From the NCBI GenBank assembly GCA_009917455.1, contig QZDS01000003.1, forward strand, positions 124,001-188,000: a DNA stretch of 64,000 nucleotides, in the 5' to 3' direction. The stretch is from a bacterium 1xD8-48 (GTDB lineage Bacteria > Bacillota > Clostridia > Lachnospirales > Lachnospiraceae). The position numbers and the translations under genes were made by a program. Below are positions 8,113-16,805 of this stretch, one piece after another. The notes under the pieces were generated by a model, which worked only from the letters and a program-made list of their open reading frames with translations, had not been told where the DNA came from and searched no databases. Position 1 is the stretch's first letter, and each line of letters begins with the position of its first letter.

Positions 8113-8577
8113 TCAAAAACCCTGTATTTCTTCCCCAAATGAGGCAATCAGGACAAACAGCGAACCGGCCATAATTGCGAAATCTCCGATATTAAAAATC
8201 ACCTTCCGCAGACCGCACGGCACGTTAAAGCTCACATAATCCACCACGTACTTGCGGAAAAGCCTGTCGTAGGTGTTGCTGTAAGCTCCGCCAAGGAGCA
8301 GCGTAAGCCCCCATTTCAAAGCGCCTTTTCCGGCAGTTCCGAGGGTAAGAATGAAAAACACCGTCAGCATTGCCGTCATAAGAACGGAAAGGAGCATTAC
8401 GATTTTCCGCTTCTTCTCACCGAAATTTAAGAAGGCCCCTTTATTATGGTGCTTTTTTATGATGAGGAGACAGCCGGGTTTTTCCCTGACTTCTCCCTCA
8501 TTTATATTTTTTTCTATATAACTTTTTATGCCCAAATCCAGGCCGAGGATGCCGGATATTACTGCTAAATATTTCAT
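8113..8577 (-). CDS. Signal peptidase II-like protein
   Basis: A 154-residue protein with four hydrophobic segments resembling lipoprotein signal peptidase (LspA), which cleaves diacylated prolipoproteins in the membrane. An early Asp is in 'LDLGIKSYI' (position 14) and 'HHNKGAFLN' stands for the family's N-x-G-x-x-F motif. The two catalytic aspartates would be D113 ('VVDYVSF') and D132 ('FNIGDFAI'). The motifs are more divergent than in a housekeeping LspA, so this may be a second, specialised copy. It is encoded alone. Confidence 0.65.
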   Translation of the reverse strand: MKYLAVISGILGLDLGIKSYIEKNINEGEVREKPGCLLIIKKHHNKGAFLNFGEKKRKIVMLLSVLMTAMLTVFFILTLGTAGKGALKWGLTLLLGGAYSNTYDRLFRKYVVDYVSFNVPCGLRKVIFNIGDFAIMAGSLFVLIASFGEEIQGF

Positions 8578-8721
8578 AATTTTTGTTTTTCCTTATTCAA
8601 TTTCATAGTCAGAATCCCCACATCTCCCATGTACAGTTTAAAATAATCCCCAAATAAACTTTCAAGTCAGGAAAAATCAGAAAATTTTGATTTTTTCTTA
8701 CTTAATTATCAAATCCAAAAA

Positions 8722-9603
8722 TTATAACTGCGGATACAGCTCCTCAAAAACGGCGTCCATCAGCCGCTTTCCGTCCCGGCACTGCGCCGTCAGGGAAATC
8801 ACCGCGTCTTTTTCCCGCAGAATTATGGAATACTGGGAATATTTTCCGTCCGCCCTGAACGAACCGAACGGGCCGCCCCAGAACAGATAGCCATACCCGT
8901 AATCCTCCCTGCGGTCTGTCGCCGCCTGTACCTTCGTGCTCTCCGCCACCCATTTTTCCGGTATAAGCTGCTTCCCGTTCCACACGCCCTTCTGCAGATA
9001 AAGGAGTCCCAGCTTATGCATCTCCGATAAAGTAAGCATCAGGCCGCCGGAACCGAAGGTATTCCCAAACGGGTCAGTCTCCCAGGTTGGTCTTGAAATA
9101 CCCAGCGGCTTAAAAAGCCGGGGCATCAGATAAGACACCAAATCGCAGCCGGCCCGGCGCTGAACCAGCATTCCCGCCAGATACGGCCCCACGTTATTGT
9201 ATACGAATTTTGTCCCTGGCCGGCAAGTGAAGGGAAGGGCCAGCGACATTTTCACCCAGTCCTGTTCCCTGTACAAAGGCCGCTGTTCCCCCATCAGCGC
9301 CGGTGTTTCCTGTCCCAGACACATGGTAAGCAAATCTCTCACCGTTGCCTGTAAGAGAAATTCTCCCGGATTTTCCGGCATATCTTCCGCAAATGCGTCC
9401 GCCAGCGTCTCTTCAAGGGCAAGCAGCCCTTCCTTTATGGCAATCCCCACCGCCGCGGAGGTAAAACTCTTGCTTACGGAATAAACATTACGCCTGCATT
9501 CCTCGTCCCAGAGGTGCTTTCCGATATCTTCGCCGTTTTGGGTAATCTTTATTCCCAGAATCCCGTCTTGCGTGGTGCGGTTGATGAAATTTTGCAGTTC
9601 CAT
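8722..9603 (-). CDS. Class C beta-lactamase-family serine hydrolase
   Basis: A 293-residue member of the class C beta-lactamase/penicillin-binding protein fold. The nucleophile motif S-x-x-K is in 'YSVSKSFTS' and the Y-x-N motif is 'VYNNVGPY'. There is no signal peptide from the chosen start, so it is probably a cytoplasmic esterase or peptidase rather than a beta-lactamase. The frame is open 41 codons further upstream, but ATG at 9603 has AAGGAGA nine bases before it and begins the conserved region. Substrate unknown. Confidence 0.78.
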   Translation of the reverse strand: MELQNFINRTTQDGILGIKITQNGEDIGKHLWDEECRRNVYSVSKSFTSAAVGIAIKEGLLALEETLADAFAEDMPENPGEFLLQATVRDLLTMCLGQETPALMGEQRPLYREQDWVKMSLALPFTCRPGTKFVYNNVGPYLAGMLVQRRAGCDLVSYLMPRLFKPLGISRPTWETDPFGNTFGSGGLMLTLSEMHKLGLLYLQKGVWNGKQLIPEKWVAESTKVQAATDRREDYGYGYLFWGGPFGSFRADGKYSQYSIILREKDAVISLTAQCRDGKRLMDAVFEELYPQL

Positions 9604-9706
9604 AATGAGGGTCTCCTTCAGATTGGGTTTTTGTTTATAGTCTAGCATAGAAGCATGGATACGTAAAGAAAACAGCATCGTCAGAAACATGATTTTATCT
9701 GTTTTT

Positions 9707-9741
9707 AAAAACCGGCTCACCTGCAAGGCAAACCGGTTTTT
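9707..9741. terminator. Intrinsic terminator after the LacI gene
   Basis: AAAAACCGG (9707-9715) pairs with CCGGTTTTT (9733-9741), giving a stem with U-runs on both strands. It lies 33 bases past the LacI stop and separates the Dpp operon from the serine hydrolase gene. Confidence 0.7.
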
Positions 9742-9774
9742 CTCATCTTATTTAACTTCTTAGCTTTCAACTTC

Positions 9775-10800
9775 TTATGTCAAATGAAGCCGTTCTACAT
9801 TTTCCGCAATAATTATTTCATTATTTGTATAGAAAGTTTCAAAATCCGGCTCCTTTCCCCAGATGATATTTCGAAACAGAATATCAAGGGACAATGAACC
9901 CATAAGCCATGGCTGGTGGGTAATCGCCGCAGTAATAATCCCCCGCTCCATGTAGGGCTGCAGTTCGCTGATACGGTTTGTTGAAATGATATAGGGAATA
10001 TGCTTTCCTTCCTCCACCGCCCGTATCGCCCCCGGGATGTGTACCACATTCAAAAACAGCAAATCGGCTTCCGGATATCTTTCCAGCATTTCCTTTGTGG
10101 CCGCATAGGTATCTATTTCTCCCTCAGGGCACACAGCCTGATATCCTATATTAATATCCGGCGCAGTTTTCCCGAGATGTTTAAGACATCCCTCTACCCT
10201 TTCGTGATGAAATTTATCAGATACTTCGCCGGTCAGAATCGCCACATTGCCTTTTTTCTGCAAAATCAGCTTGATAGCGCCGGCAGCAACCTCTCCGTTG
10301 CGATAATAATCACAGCCCACATAGGCCAGCCGCTTTACCTCCGGCATATTATTGTCATAGAGGACTATCTTGATTCCTGTTTCGGAAAGCTCCGAAATTT
10401 TCTTTATGACGGCTTCATCCGCAACAGGCGAAAGCACTGCTCCTTTAATTCCCGCGTCGCAGCATTCATCCAGCACCTTTAGCATTTCTGCGGCGGTTCC
10501 CACTGTTCTGGAAATAATTTCCACTCCGTAACTTTCATACTCCTGGAGCTTCCTCTTTACTTCCCTCTCCACAGGGCCTCCCACATCTATATCACCCCTG
10601 AAAATGAAACACAGTTTAATTCCCTTTTTTTTACTGACCAGTGATTTCCCCACTATGTTGGGCTCATAGCCCAGAGAGTCCGCAAGCATCCTCACCCTCT
10701 CCGCCGTTTTGGGATTAACCCCGGGCCGGTTATTAAGAACTCTGTCCACCGTGCCCCGGGACACACCGGACATATTCGCTATATCTTTGATTGTTACCAA
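9775..10800 (-). CDS. LacI-family transcriptional regulator
   Basis: A 341-residue regulator. Residues 2-50 form the LacI helix-turn-helix and hinge ('TIKDIANMSGVSRGTVDRVLNN'). The rest is a periplasmic-binding-protein-like effector domain of the ribose-binding type ('VGCDYYRNGEVAAG', 'VAILTGEVSDKFHHERVEG'). I chose TTG at 10800: it follows GAGGG by seven bases, lies after the upstream stop and gives the normal LacI length. It is the last gene of the Dpp/esterase operon, so its product probably autoregulates that operon and the divergent MATE unit through the repeats at 18508, 18551 and 18738. Ligand unknown, presumably a sugar or its ester. Confidence 0.88.
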   Translation of the reverse strand: MVTIKDIANMSGVSRGTVDRVLNNRPGVNPKTAERVRMLADSLGYEPNIVGKSLVSKKKGIKLCFIFRGDIDVGGPVEREVKRKLQEYESYGVEIISRTVGTAAEMLKVLDECCDAGIKGAVLSPVADEAVIKKISELSETGIKIVLYDNNMPEVKRLAYVGCDYYRNGEVAAGAIKLILQKKGNVAILTGEVSDKFHHERVEGCLKHLGKTAPDINIGYQAVCPEGEIDTYAATKEMLERYPEADLLFLNVVHIPGAIRAVEEGKHIPYIISTNRISELQPYMERGIITAAITHQPWLMGSLSLDILFRNIIWGKEPDFETFYTNNEIIIAENVERLHLT

Positions 10801-10847
10801 ATCCGTTCCCTCTTTATCTGTCTTAAACAATGGATGGAAGTCAGGCT

Positions 10848-11936
10848 TTAATTTTTCACCTGCTCCATCATCCATCCCAGCGCCCCGGATGCATTGTGAT
10901 AGGTCGGTATCCAGCAGGTATGGTTCCATCCCAATTTCGCTTCCAGAGGCATATCGGGAATAATACCGATGCCATATTCTGCAAGTTCTTCAGGCGAAAA
11001 CAAAGTAAGGTGCGCATCCTGATTTCCGCCATCCCTAAGCGCCATAATTCCATCTACTATATATTTATGCCGGTAATGGGTGTGGTCAATGTATGCAGCC
11101 GTAATCCAGATTTTTGAATGAACCAATCCCTTTAAAATACTGAATGTTTCCGGCGTCATAGACGGGCAGACCGGCAACGCCGCCGCAAATAAATCCGCCC
11201 CTACGGACATGGCCCTCAGTGTCCCGGCTCCGCCCATAGACATACCAGTCACATAAACCCTGGCCGGATTTACCTTTCCTTCATCAATCATTCTTCTGAT
11301 AATATCACACACTCCGGCCAGATATTCTCTGTCCCAGCCGCTTCCGGACGGCTGGTCGCTGGTGGCAAATGTCTGATGCAAAAAAGCTTCAATGTCCTCC
11401 GGCGAAGGTTCTTTTCCCTTTGCCTGGGGCGCCATCACATAACAGTCAGGGTAAGACTCCGCCAGATGGGCCGCGCCAAAACACCCCACCATCTGTTTCC
11501 AGTTATCTCTGCCGCATTCTCCGCCTCCATGCAGAAATAAAATTAAAGGACGTTTTCCGGAAGCGCTCTCCGGCTCATATAACCGGTAAATAACTTCTCC
11601 CTCCGTATACGGCCGAAACCTGTCTGCCCACAAGGTATCCGTTCTTTCCGCATCTTCTCCGGTAAGCACCCTGTCACCAATCTTAAGCCTGAAAGGCGCC
11701 TGCCGGGAAAAAGGCTCCACTTCTATGCGCAAAATACCGTCTTTGCCGGAGAGCCTCCGTATACCTTTGGATAGCCTTCCGGTTTTCATGGCAAGAAAAT
11801 TATCAATGGAAGAATCCAGAAAATTATCGCTTAAATGAACATCTTTTTGACTGATATTCCCTTCAAAAGGCACGTCAAAAGCGTAAATATCCTGTCCTGT
11901 GTCCGCTACTTTAGTATAAATCACAAAATTTTCCAA
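10848..11936 (-). CDS. Alpha/beta-hydrolase esterase with N-terminal accessory domain
   Basis: About 362 residues. The N-terminal 120 residues look like a beta-rich accessory domain; from there it is an alpha/beta hydrolase. Visible motifs are the oxyanion region 'LFLHGGGECGRDN', the nucleophile elbow G-M-S-M-G-G and a late His in 'WNHTCW'. This resembles prolyl-oligopeptidase/PHB-depolymerase-like esterases. No signal peptide, so it acts in the cytoplasm on something imported. I prefer TTG at 11936, eight bases after GGGAGG; an upstream ATG at 11987 has no ribosome site. It lies between the pseudo-esterase and LacI genes of the Dpp operon, suggesting deacylation of the imported substrate. 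Confidence 0.75.
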   Translation of the reverse strand: MENFVIYTKVADTGQDIYAFDVPFEGNISQKDVHLSDNFLDSSIDNFLAMKTGRLSKGIRRLSGKDGILRIEVEPFSRQAPFRLKIGDRVLTGEDAERTDTLWADRFRPYTEGEVIYRLYEPESASGKRPLILFLHGGGECGRDNWKQMVGCFGAAHLAESYPDCYVMAPQAKGKEPSPEDIEAFLHQTFATSDQPSGSGWDREYLAGVCDIIRRMIDEGKVNPARVYVTGMSMGGAGTLRAMSVGADLFAAALPVCPSMTPETFSILKGLVHSKIWITAAYIDHTHYRHKYIVDGIMALRDGGNQDAHLTLFSPEELAEYGIGIIPDMPLEAKLGWNHTCWIPTYHNASGALGWMMEQVKN

Positions 11937-12019
11937 GTCAAGAACCTCCCGTTTCTTTGAGCACCAACACGCTCCTGTCTGAACCATTCGCAGAGCCGTG
12001 CATCTTTAATAGCATACTT

Positions 12020-12907
12020 TTAATCTTCCGGCAAAACAGCAGCTCTTTTCAATGGAAGCAATTCGTCCAGCGCCACACGGATATATTCGTCCCACATAGC
12101 AAAATCGTGGTCATATCCTTCCGCACAAATATAGTTCACGTCATATCCCAGTTCCTTCAGAATACGGACGTCTCCCTCCACTCTCTTCCTGATAAACTCT
12201 TTACTGCCACAGGCAATATGAAACTTGCAGAGTTCATCCCCCTTTTCTTTATGCGCTCTGGCAATGGAATAAGTATCGAACCGGGAATTTTCTATGTCAG
12301 ACGACTCCCCGAAAGCCGCGTTAAACAGGTAAAAGAAATTGCGGAAATGCTCCCCGTCAAGTTCCTCTTTCAGTAAAGCCGTATCCAGCGTCATGCCGAT
12401 TCCCCCGGAAATATCCACACAGGTATGATAAAGGTCCGGTCTGGCCAGTGCTGTTCCCAGAGCCACGTTCCCGCCCATGGCATATCCTACAATAAAATTA
12501 TCTTCCCTTTTGGGCGACGATGCAAACAGCGTCTGTATCAGGAGCGGAAGTTCCTCTGTCAGAAACGTCTGGTACAGCACGCCGTACTCTGTGTCAACGC
12601 CGAAGCTGTTGGCGATGTCCGGAGTCACAAGCATCACATGATTTCTCTGGGCATAAAGCTCCGCATTTGTATACCGATAGGTCAGCGTATCATCATCGCC
12701 TCCGCCGTGTATCAGATAAACTGTCTGAAACTTCATTCCCGGTTCATATACCGCTTTTATCTTCCCTCTTAGGGAAGGCATATCGTGATGATGCTTTCTG
12801 GGTACGGAGATATCGTAATAACTATATTCGTCGGTGGGAAATACCACCGAAATATCAACATAATGCCCCAATGCCTGGGAGCGGTAATTAAATCGCATTA
12901 AACTCAT
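12020..12907 (-). CDS. Esterase-family protein with nucleophile Ser replaced by Ala
   Basis: A 295-residue member of the esterase D/acetyl-esterase alpha/beta-hydrolase family. The oxyanion segment 'YLIHGGGDDDT' and the C-terminal 'EGYDHDFAMWDEY' with the catalytic-position His are present. The nucleophile elbow reads G-Y-A-M-G-G at 141-146, so the serine position (143) is Ala (codon GCC). The intact relative at 20213-21073 has G-L-S-M-G there. Unless another residue substitutes, this protein cannot act as a serine esterase; it may bind the ester substrate or partner with an active hydrolase. The frame is intact over full length. It follows the Dpp ATPase by 15 bases, so it belongs to that operon. 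Confidence 0.8.
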   Translation of the reverse strand: MSLMRFNYRSQALGHYVDISVVFPTDEYSYYDISVPRKHHHDMPSLRGKIKAVYEPGMKFQTVYLIHGGGDDDTLTYRYTNAELYAQRNHVMLVTPDIANSFGVDTEYGVLYQTFLTEELPLLIQTLFASSPKREDNFIVGYAMGGNVALGTALARPDLYHTCVDISGGIGMTLDTALLKEELDGEHFRNFFYLFNAAFGESSDIENSRFDTYSIARAHKEKGDELCKFHIACGSKEFIRKRVEGDVRILKELGYDVNYICAEGYDHDFAMWDEYIRVALDELLPLKRAAVLPED

Positions 12908-12922
12908 AGTTTTTTCCTTTCT

Positions 12923-13900
12923 TCACTCTTCTGTATGACAGTTTTTTATATGGTTGATTTCTTCCGCCCTGCAGCAAGACACAAAATGGCCAGGCATCAT
13001 TTCTTTCAGCTCCTGCGGCTCTTTGCACTTATCGCAGGAAAACTGGCATCTGGCCGCAAAGCGGCATCCCGGCCTGGGATTAATCGGAGACGTCACCTCG
13101 CCTTTCAAAAGGATTCGCTGCTTCTGCCTGTGTATCTTAGGCGAAGGTATCGCCGAAAGCAAGGCTTTTGTATAAGGATGCAGAGGAGATGTAAAAAGCT
13201 CTTTTGATGGGGAGGTTTCCACCAACTGACCCAAATACATTACACAGATATTGTGCGATATGTGGCGCACCACCGACAAATCATGGGTAATAAACATAAA
13301 CGTAATCTTGCATTCTTTCTGCAAATCCTTAATCAGGTTCAAAATCTGAGCCTGAATTGAAACATCCAGAGCGGAAACCGGCTCGTCGCACACTACAAAT
13401 CTGGGATTTAAGGCAAGAGCCCTTGCGATACCCACCCTCTGCCGTCTTCCTCCGTCCAGCTCGTGAGGATATGCCAGCGCCATTCTTCGGGGAATCCCGG
13501 ATTGCTCCATAAGTTTCTCCACTTCCCTTTCCCTCTCCTGTCTGCTGAATTTCCCGGATAAAAGCAGCGGTTCGCTGATGGTTTCCTTAATTGTCATTCG
13601 GGGATTTAAGGAGGAAAAAGGGTCCTGAAAAATAATCTGCATATTTTCTCTCAGTTTTTTCAGTTCCTGTCCGGACACATTGGTCACATCCCTGCCGTCA
13701 AATAAAATCTTTCCCGACGTGCTGTCAAGGAGATGGATAATCGTCCGCCCGAGCGTAGATTTTCCGCATCCCGATTCTCCCACCACGCCCATTGTGGTAG
13801 CCTGCTCTATTTTAAAAGAAACATCATCCACAGCATGCAGCGTCCCTCTGGGAGTTTCAAAATATTTTTTTAAATTCTGCACCTCAATCAAAGCCGCCAT
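12923..13900 (-). CDS. Peptide/oligosaccharide ABC transporter ATPase (DppF/OppF type)
   Basis: A 325-residue ATPase with Walker A 'GESGCGKSTLGR', the unusual signature 'LDGGRRQRVG' in place of LSGGQ, Walker B 'FVVCDEPVSALD' and the oligopeptide C-terminal cysteine motif 'GCRFAARCQFSCDKC'. It pairs with the DppD-type ATPase encoded upstream, whose end it overlaps by 17 bases. The family imports di/oligopeptides but also some oligosaccharides; the esterase genes that follow favour an acylated, perhaps sugar-based, substrate here (inference). Confidence 0.88.
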   Translation of the reverse strand: MAALIEVQNLKKYFETPRGTLHAVDDVSFKIEQATTMGVVGESGCGKSTLGRTIIHLLDSTSGKILFDGRDVTNVSGQELKKLRENMQIIFQDPFSSLNPRMTIKETISEPLLLSGKFSRQEREREVEKLMEQSGIPRRMALAYPHELDGGRRQRVGIARALALNPRFVVCDEPVSALDVSIQAQILNLIKDLQKECKITFMFITHDLSVVRHISHNICVMYLGQLVETSPSKELFTSPLHPYTKALLSAIPSPKIHRQKQRILLKGEVTSPINPRPGCRFAARCQFSCDKCKEPQELKEMMPGHFVSCCRAEEINHIKNCHTEE

Positions 13901-14885
13901 CTTTCCTCTCCTTTCCGGTCATGTGACAGCGGACAAGGTGCCCGTTGCCAATGTCGCCAAGCTCGGGAGCCGATTCCCTGCACGCCTCACACATATGAGG
14001 GCAGCGGGGATGAAAATAGCAGCCCGAAGGCAGATTTGCCATGTTCGGCGGCATTCCCTGAATTGCCGTTAAATACTCCACATCTTCGTCGATATCGGGA
14101 ATCGAGCCAAAAAGCCCTATGGTGTAAGGATGGGTAGGATGCTCAAAAATTTCTTCTTTCTCCCCCATCTCTATTATCTGTCCCGCATATACCACAGCTA
14201 CCGTATCGCAGACTTCCCCCACCACGCCCAGGTCATGGGTAATCAATATCATAGATGTATTCTGTTCATCCTTAAGCCTCTTAATCATATCCAGAATCTG
14301 GGCCTGTATCGTCACGTCCAGAGCCGTGGTAGGCTCGTCCGCCAGAATCAAATCCGGACTGCAGGCCAGAGCCATGGCAATCACCACCCTCTGTTTCATG
14401 CCTCCCGAAAACTGATGGGGATATTCTATGGACCTTTCCGGCGGAATCCCCACCATCTCCAGCATGTCACACGCCTTTTTTACCGCCTCGGCGCCGGTCA
14501 CCTTCTCGTGAATCTTTATTACTTCCTCAATCTGCTGCCCAACCGTAAAAACCGGGTTAAGCGCAGTCATGGGGTCCTGAAAAATCATGGATATTTTCTT
14601 TCCCCGAATCTCCTGCATCTTCTTCTCCGGCAGGGACAAAAGCTCCGTCCCCTCCAGATATATTTTTCCGCCGTCAATCCTGGCCGGCGGGTCGGGAAGA
14701 ACCCGCAGAACCGACTTTGCTATCGTAGTCTTCCCGGCTCCCGTTTCTCCCACAAGTCCTAATGTCTGCCCTTTATTTAATTGAAAAGAAACCCCGTTTA
14801 CCGCATGGACACGCTCGCCGTTAGCCGTATAATAAACCCGCAAATCGTCCACTGACAGCAACACTTCGTTTTGTTCTTTCTTCAT
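13884..14885 (-). CDS. Peptide/oligosaccharide ABC transporter ATPase (DppD/OppD type)
   Basis: A 333-residue ATPase: Walker A 'GETGAGKTTIAK', signature 'FSGGMKQRV', Walker B 'LILADEPTTALD', switch 'LITHDLGV', and the C-terminal 'GCYFHPRCPHMCEAC' cysteine motif of this family. I start at the ATG at 14885, eight bases after GGAGG; an in-frame ATG at 14900 has no proper site. It sits between the DppC-type permease (21 bases upstream) and the DppF-type ATPase. Confidence 0.9.
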   Translation of the reverse strand: MKKEQNEVLLSVDDLRVYYTANGERVHAVNGVSFQLNKGQTLGLVGETGAGKTTIAKSVLRVLPDPPARIDGGKIYLEGTELLSLPEKKMQEIRGKKISMIFQDPMTALNPVFTVGQQIEEVIKIHEKVTGAEAVKKACDMLEMVGIPPERSIEYPHQFSGGMKQRVVIAMALACSPDLILADEPTTALDVTIQAQILDMIKRLKDEQNTSMILITHDLGVVGEVCDTVAVVYAGQIIEMGEKEEIFEHPTHPYTIGLFGSIPDIDEDVEYLTAIQGMPPNMANLPSGCYFHPRCPHMCEACRESAPELGDIGNGHLVRCHMTGKERKDGGFD

Positions 14886-14906
14886 TCCGTCATCCTCCAT
14901 GCTCTT

Positions 14907-15773
14907 TCAGCTCTTAAGCTTCGGGTCAAGCGCATCTCTTAAACCGTCTCCCAACATATTAAGGGACAGCACCGTAATCATAATAAGCACTCCCGGGAAA
15001 AAACACAAATGAGGGTAATCCCTCAGATAATTTCTTCCCGCAGATAACATGGCGCCCCATTCCGGCATAGGCGGCTGTACCCCCAGACCGATAAAACTGA
15101 GCATGGCAGCCCCCATAATCGCTCCGGCAATTCCCATTGTCGCCTGCACAATCAGCGGAGAAAGCGCATTGGGCAGCACATGTTTCCAGATAATACGCCC
15201 GTGGGAGCAGTTAATGGACATAGCCGCTTCCAGATATTCCATCTGCCGTACATTCAATATGGACGCTCTGGTCATCCTCGCAAAGTTGGGAATGGAACTT
15301 ATGGAAAGGGCAATTACGGAGTTGGTCAGTCCGGGGCCTAATGTCGCCGATATCGCAATCGCCAGCACAATTCCCGGCATTGCCTGCAGCACGTCAAGAA
15401 GACGCATGATGAGCAAATCCGCCTTTCCCCCAAAATATCCTGCAAGGGAACCTAAGAAAATACCGCCCAAAGCAGAAATCAAAACAGCTATAAGTCCGAT
15501 TCTTAAAGAATATCTGCTGCCGTATAACAGTCTGGAAAAAATATCCCTGCCCAGTTCGTCTGTTCCAAAAATATATGCCGCGCTGGGTTTTTGGAGCTTA
15601 TCCGTCAAATGCGCCTCCTCATAAGGATAGGGGCTGATAACCGGTGCAAGGAACGCAAGGATAATCAACAGGATAATTACAACGAGGCCCGCTACAGCCA
15701 GCCTGTTTTTGGCAAGCCGCTTCATAATCTCCCTAAACTGAGAATTCTTTTTTGCAACATCATTGTCCTGCAT
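14907..15773 (-). CDS. ABC transporter permease (DppC/OppC type)
   Basis: A 288-residue inner-membrane permease. It has the OppC-type N-terminal cytoplasmic segment, first membrane helix at about 25-47, the periplasmic 'LQKPSAAYIFGTDELGRDIFSRLLYGSR' region typical of DppC, and the EAA loop 'EAAMSINCSHGRIIWKHVLPN'. It overlaps the DppB-type gene by 14 bases and forms the translocation channel with it. Confidence 0.9.
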   Translation of the reverse strand: MQDNDVAKKNSQFREIMKRLAKNRLAVAGLVVIILLIILAFLAPVISPYPYEEAHLTDKLQKPSAAYIFGTDELGRDIFSRLLYGSRYSLRIGLIAVLISALGGIFLGSLAGYFGGKADLLIMRLLDVLQAMPGIVLAIAISATLGPGLTNSVIALSISSIPNFARMTRASILNVRQMEYLEAAMSINCSHGRIIWKHVLPNALSPLIVQATMGIAGAIMGAAMLSFIGLGVQPPMPEWGAMLSAGRNYLRDYPHLCFFPGVLIMITVLSLNMLGDGLRDALDPKLKS

Positions 15774-16719
15774 GAGCTTTGCGCCTCCTTCCCTGATACT
15801 GGCTCTTGATTCTCGGGTCTATGTACGCATATAAAATATCTACCGCAAGCATAACCAGACCGAATACAATCGCCAGAAAGATAACGGCTCCTCTGATTGC
15901 CGGATAATCCCTAGTGTTGATGGACTGCATCATATAAAGGCCAAGACCGGGTATGGAAAAAACGGTTTCTGCAATCAGTGCGCCGCCTAACTGGAAGCCA
16001 AAAGAGCCTCCTGCAACCGTTACCAGCGGAATCAACGCATTTTTAAGAGCATGGCTGTAAATTACTTTCCGCTCCGTCTGGCCCTTTGCTCTGGCTGTGG
16101 TAATATAGTCTTCCCGGATTACTTCCAGCATCCCGGAACGGGTCTGCCTTGCCATCTGCGCAATCCCTCCAATGGCATTCGCCACCACCGGCATAAGAAA
16201 ACATTTCCAACTGTCAATTCCCGTCGCCGGCAGCCAGCCCAGGCGCAGGGCAAACAGAAGCGACATCATAAGCGCAATCCAGAATCCCGGCATGGAGGAC
16301 GCTATCAAAGCCGCAAACATGGAAAAATTATCTTTCCAGCTATACTGATGAACCGCTGCCACGATTCCAAAGGGAATCCCCACCACCACAGACAATATCA
16401 CCGACAATGTAGCAATCAGAAGCGTTCTTGGGAACCTCTCCAGTATCTGCTCTGCAATGGAACGGTTATTGACATAAGATGTGCCGAAATCAAATCGCAA
16501 AAATACATTTCCCATAAAATTGCCAAGCTGCACAATATAAGGTTCGTTTAATCCAAGCTCTTCCCTTTTTGTTTCAAGCTGTTCATTGGTAACGTTTGCC
16601 CCTAAAATAATAGTAGCCGGGTCGCCCGGCGTAAAATACATAATAGTAAATATCATCACGGCCACCAGCAGTATTACAGGTATCATCAAAAGCAAACGTT
16701 TTATCACATATCTTCTCAT
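15760..16719 (-). CDS. ABC transporter permease (DppB/OppB type)
   Basis: A 319-residue permease of the DppB family: first membrane helix near residues 9-30, 'MYFTPGDPA' in the first external loop, and the EAA loop 'ITTARAKGQTERKVIYSHALKNALIPLVT'. I choose ATG at 16719 because GAGG precedes it by seven bases and the protein then begins in the family's usual 'MRRYVIKRL' way; the open frame extends ten codons further to an ATG at 16749. Intergenic hairpin 16750-16778 separates it from the binding-protein gene. Confidence 0.88.
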   Translation of the reverse strand: MRRYVIKRLLLMIPVILLVAVMIFTIMYFTPGDPATIILGANVTNEQLETKREELGLNEPYIVQLGNFMGNVFLRFDFGTSYVNNRSIAEQILERFPRTLLIATLSVILSVVVGIPFGIVAAVHQYSWKDNFSMFAALIASSMPGFWIALMMSLLFALRLGWLPATGIDSWKCFLMPVVANAIGGIAQMARQTRSGMLEVIREDYITTARAKGQTERKVIYSHALKNALIPLVTVAGGSFGFQLGGALIAETVFSIPGLGLYMMQSINTRDYPAIRGAVIFLAIVFGLVMLAVDILYAYIDPRIKSQYQGRRRKAHAGQ

Positions 16720-16749
16720 CCGCATACCTCGTTTTTCATTTACTCTCAT

Positions 16750-16778
16750 GGGAATGGAGTCCGCGGACTTCCATTCCC
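16750..16778. other. Intergenic hairpin between binding protein and permease genes
   Basis: GGGAATGGA (16750-16758) pairs with TCCATTCCC (16770-16778) around the self-complementary GTCCGCGGAC. Such stems after a binding-protein gene often stabilise its mRNA or cause partial termination, letting the binding protein exceed the channel proteins. No U-run. Confidence 0.5.
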
Positions 16779-16805
16779 CATTAAATTGAGTTCTGTCAAA
16801 ACTGA

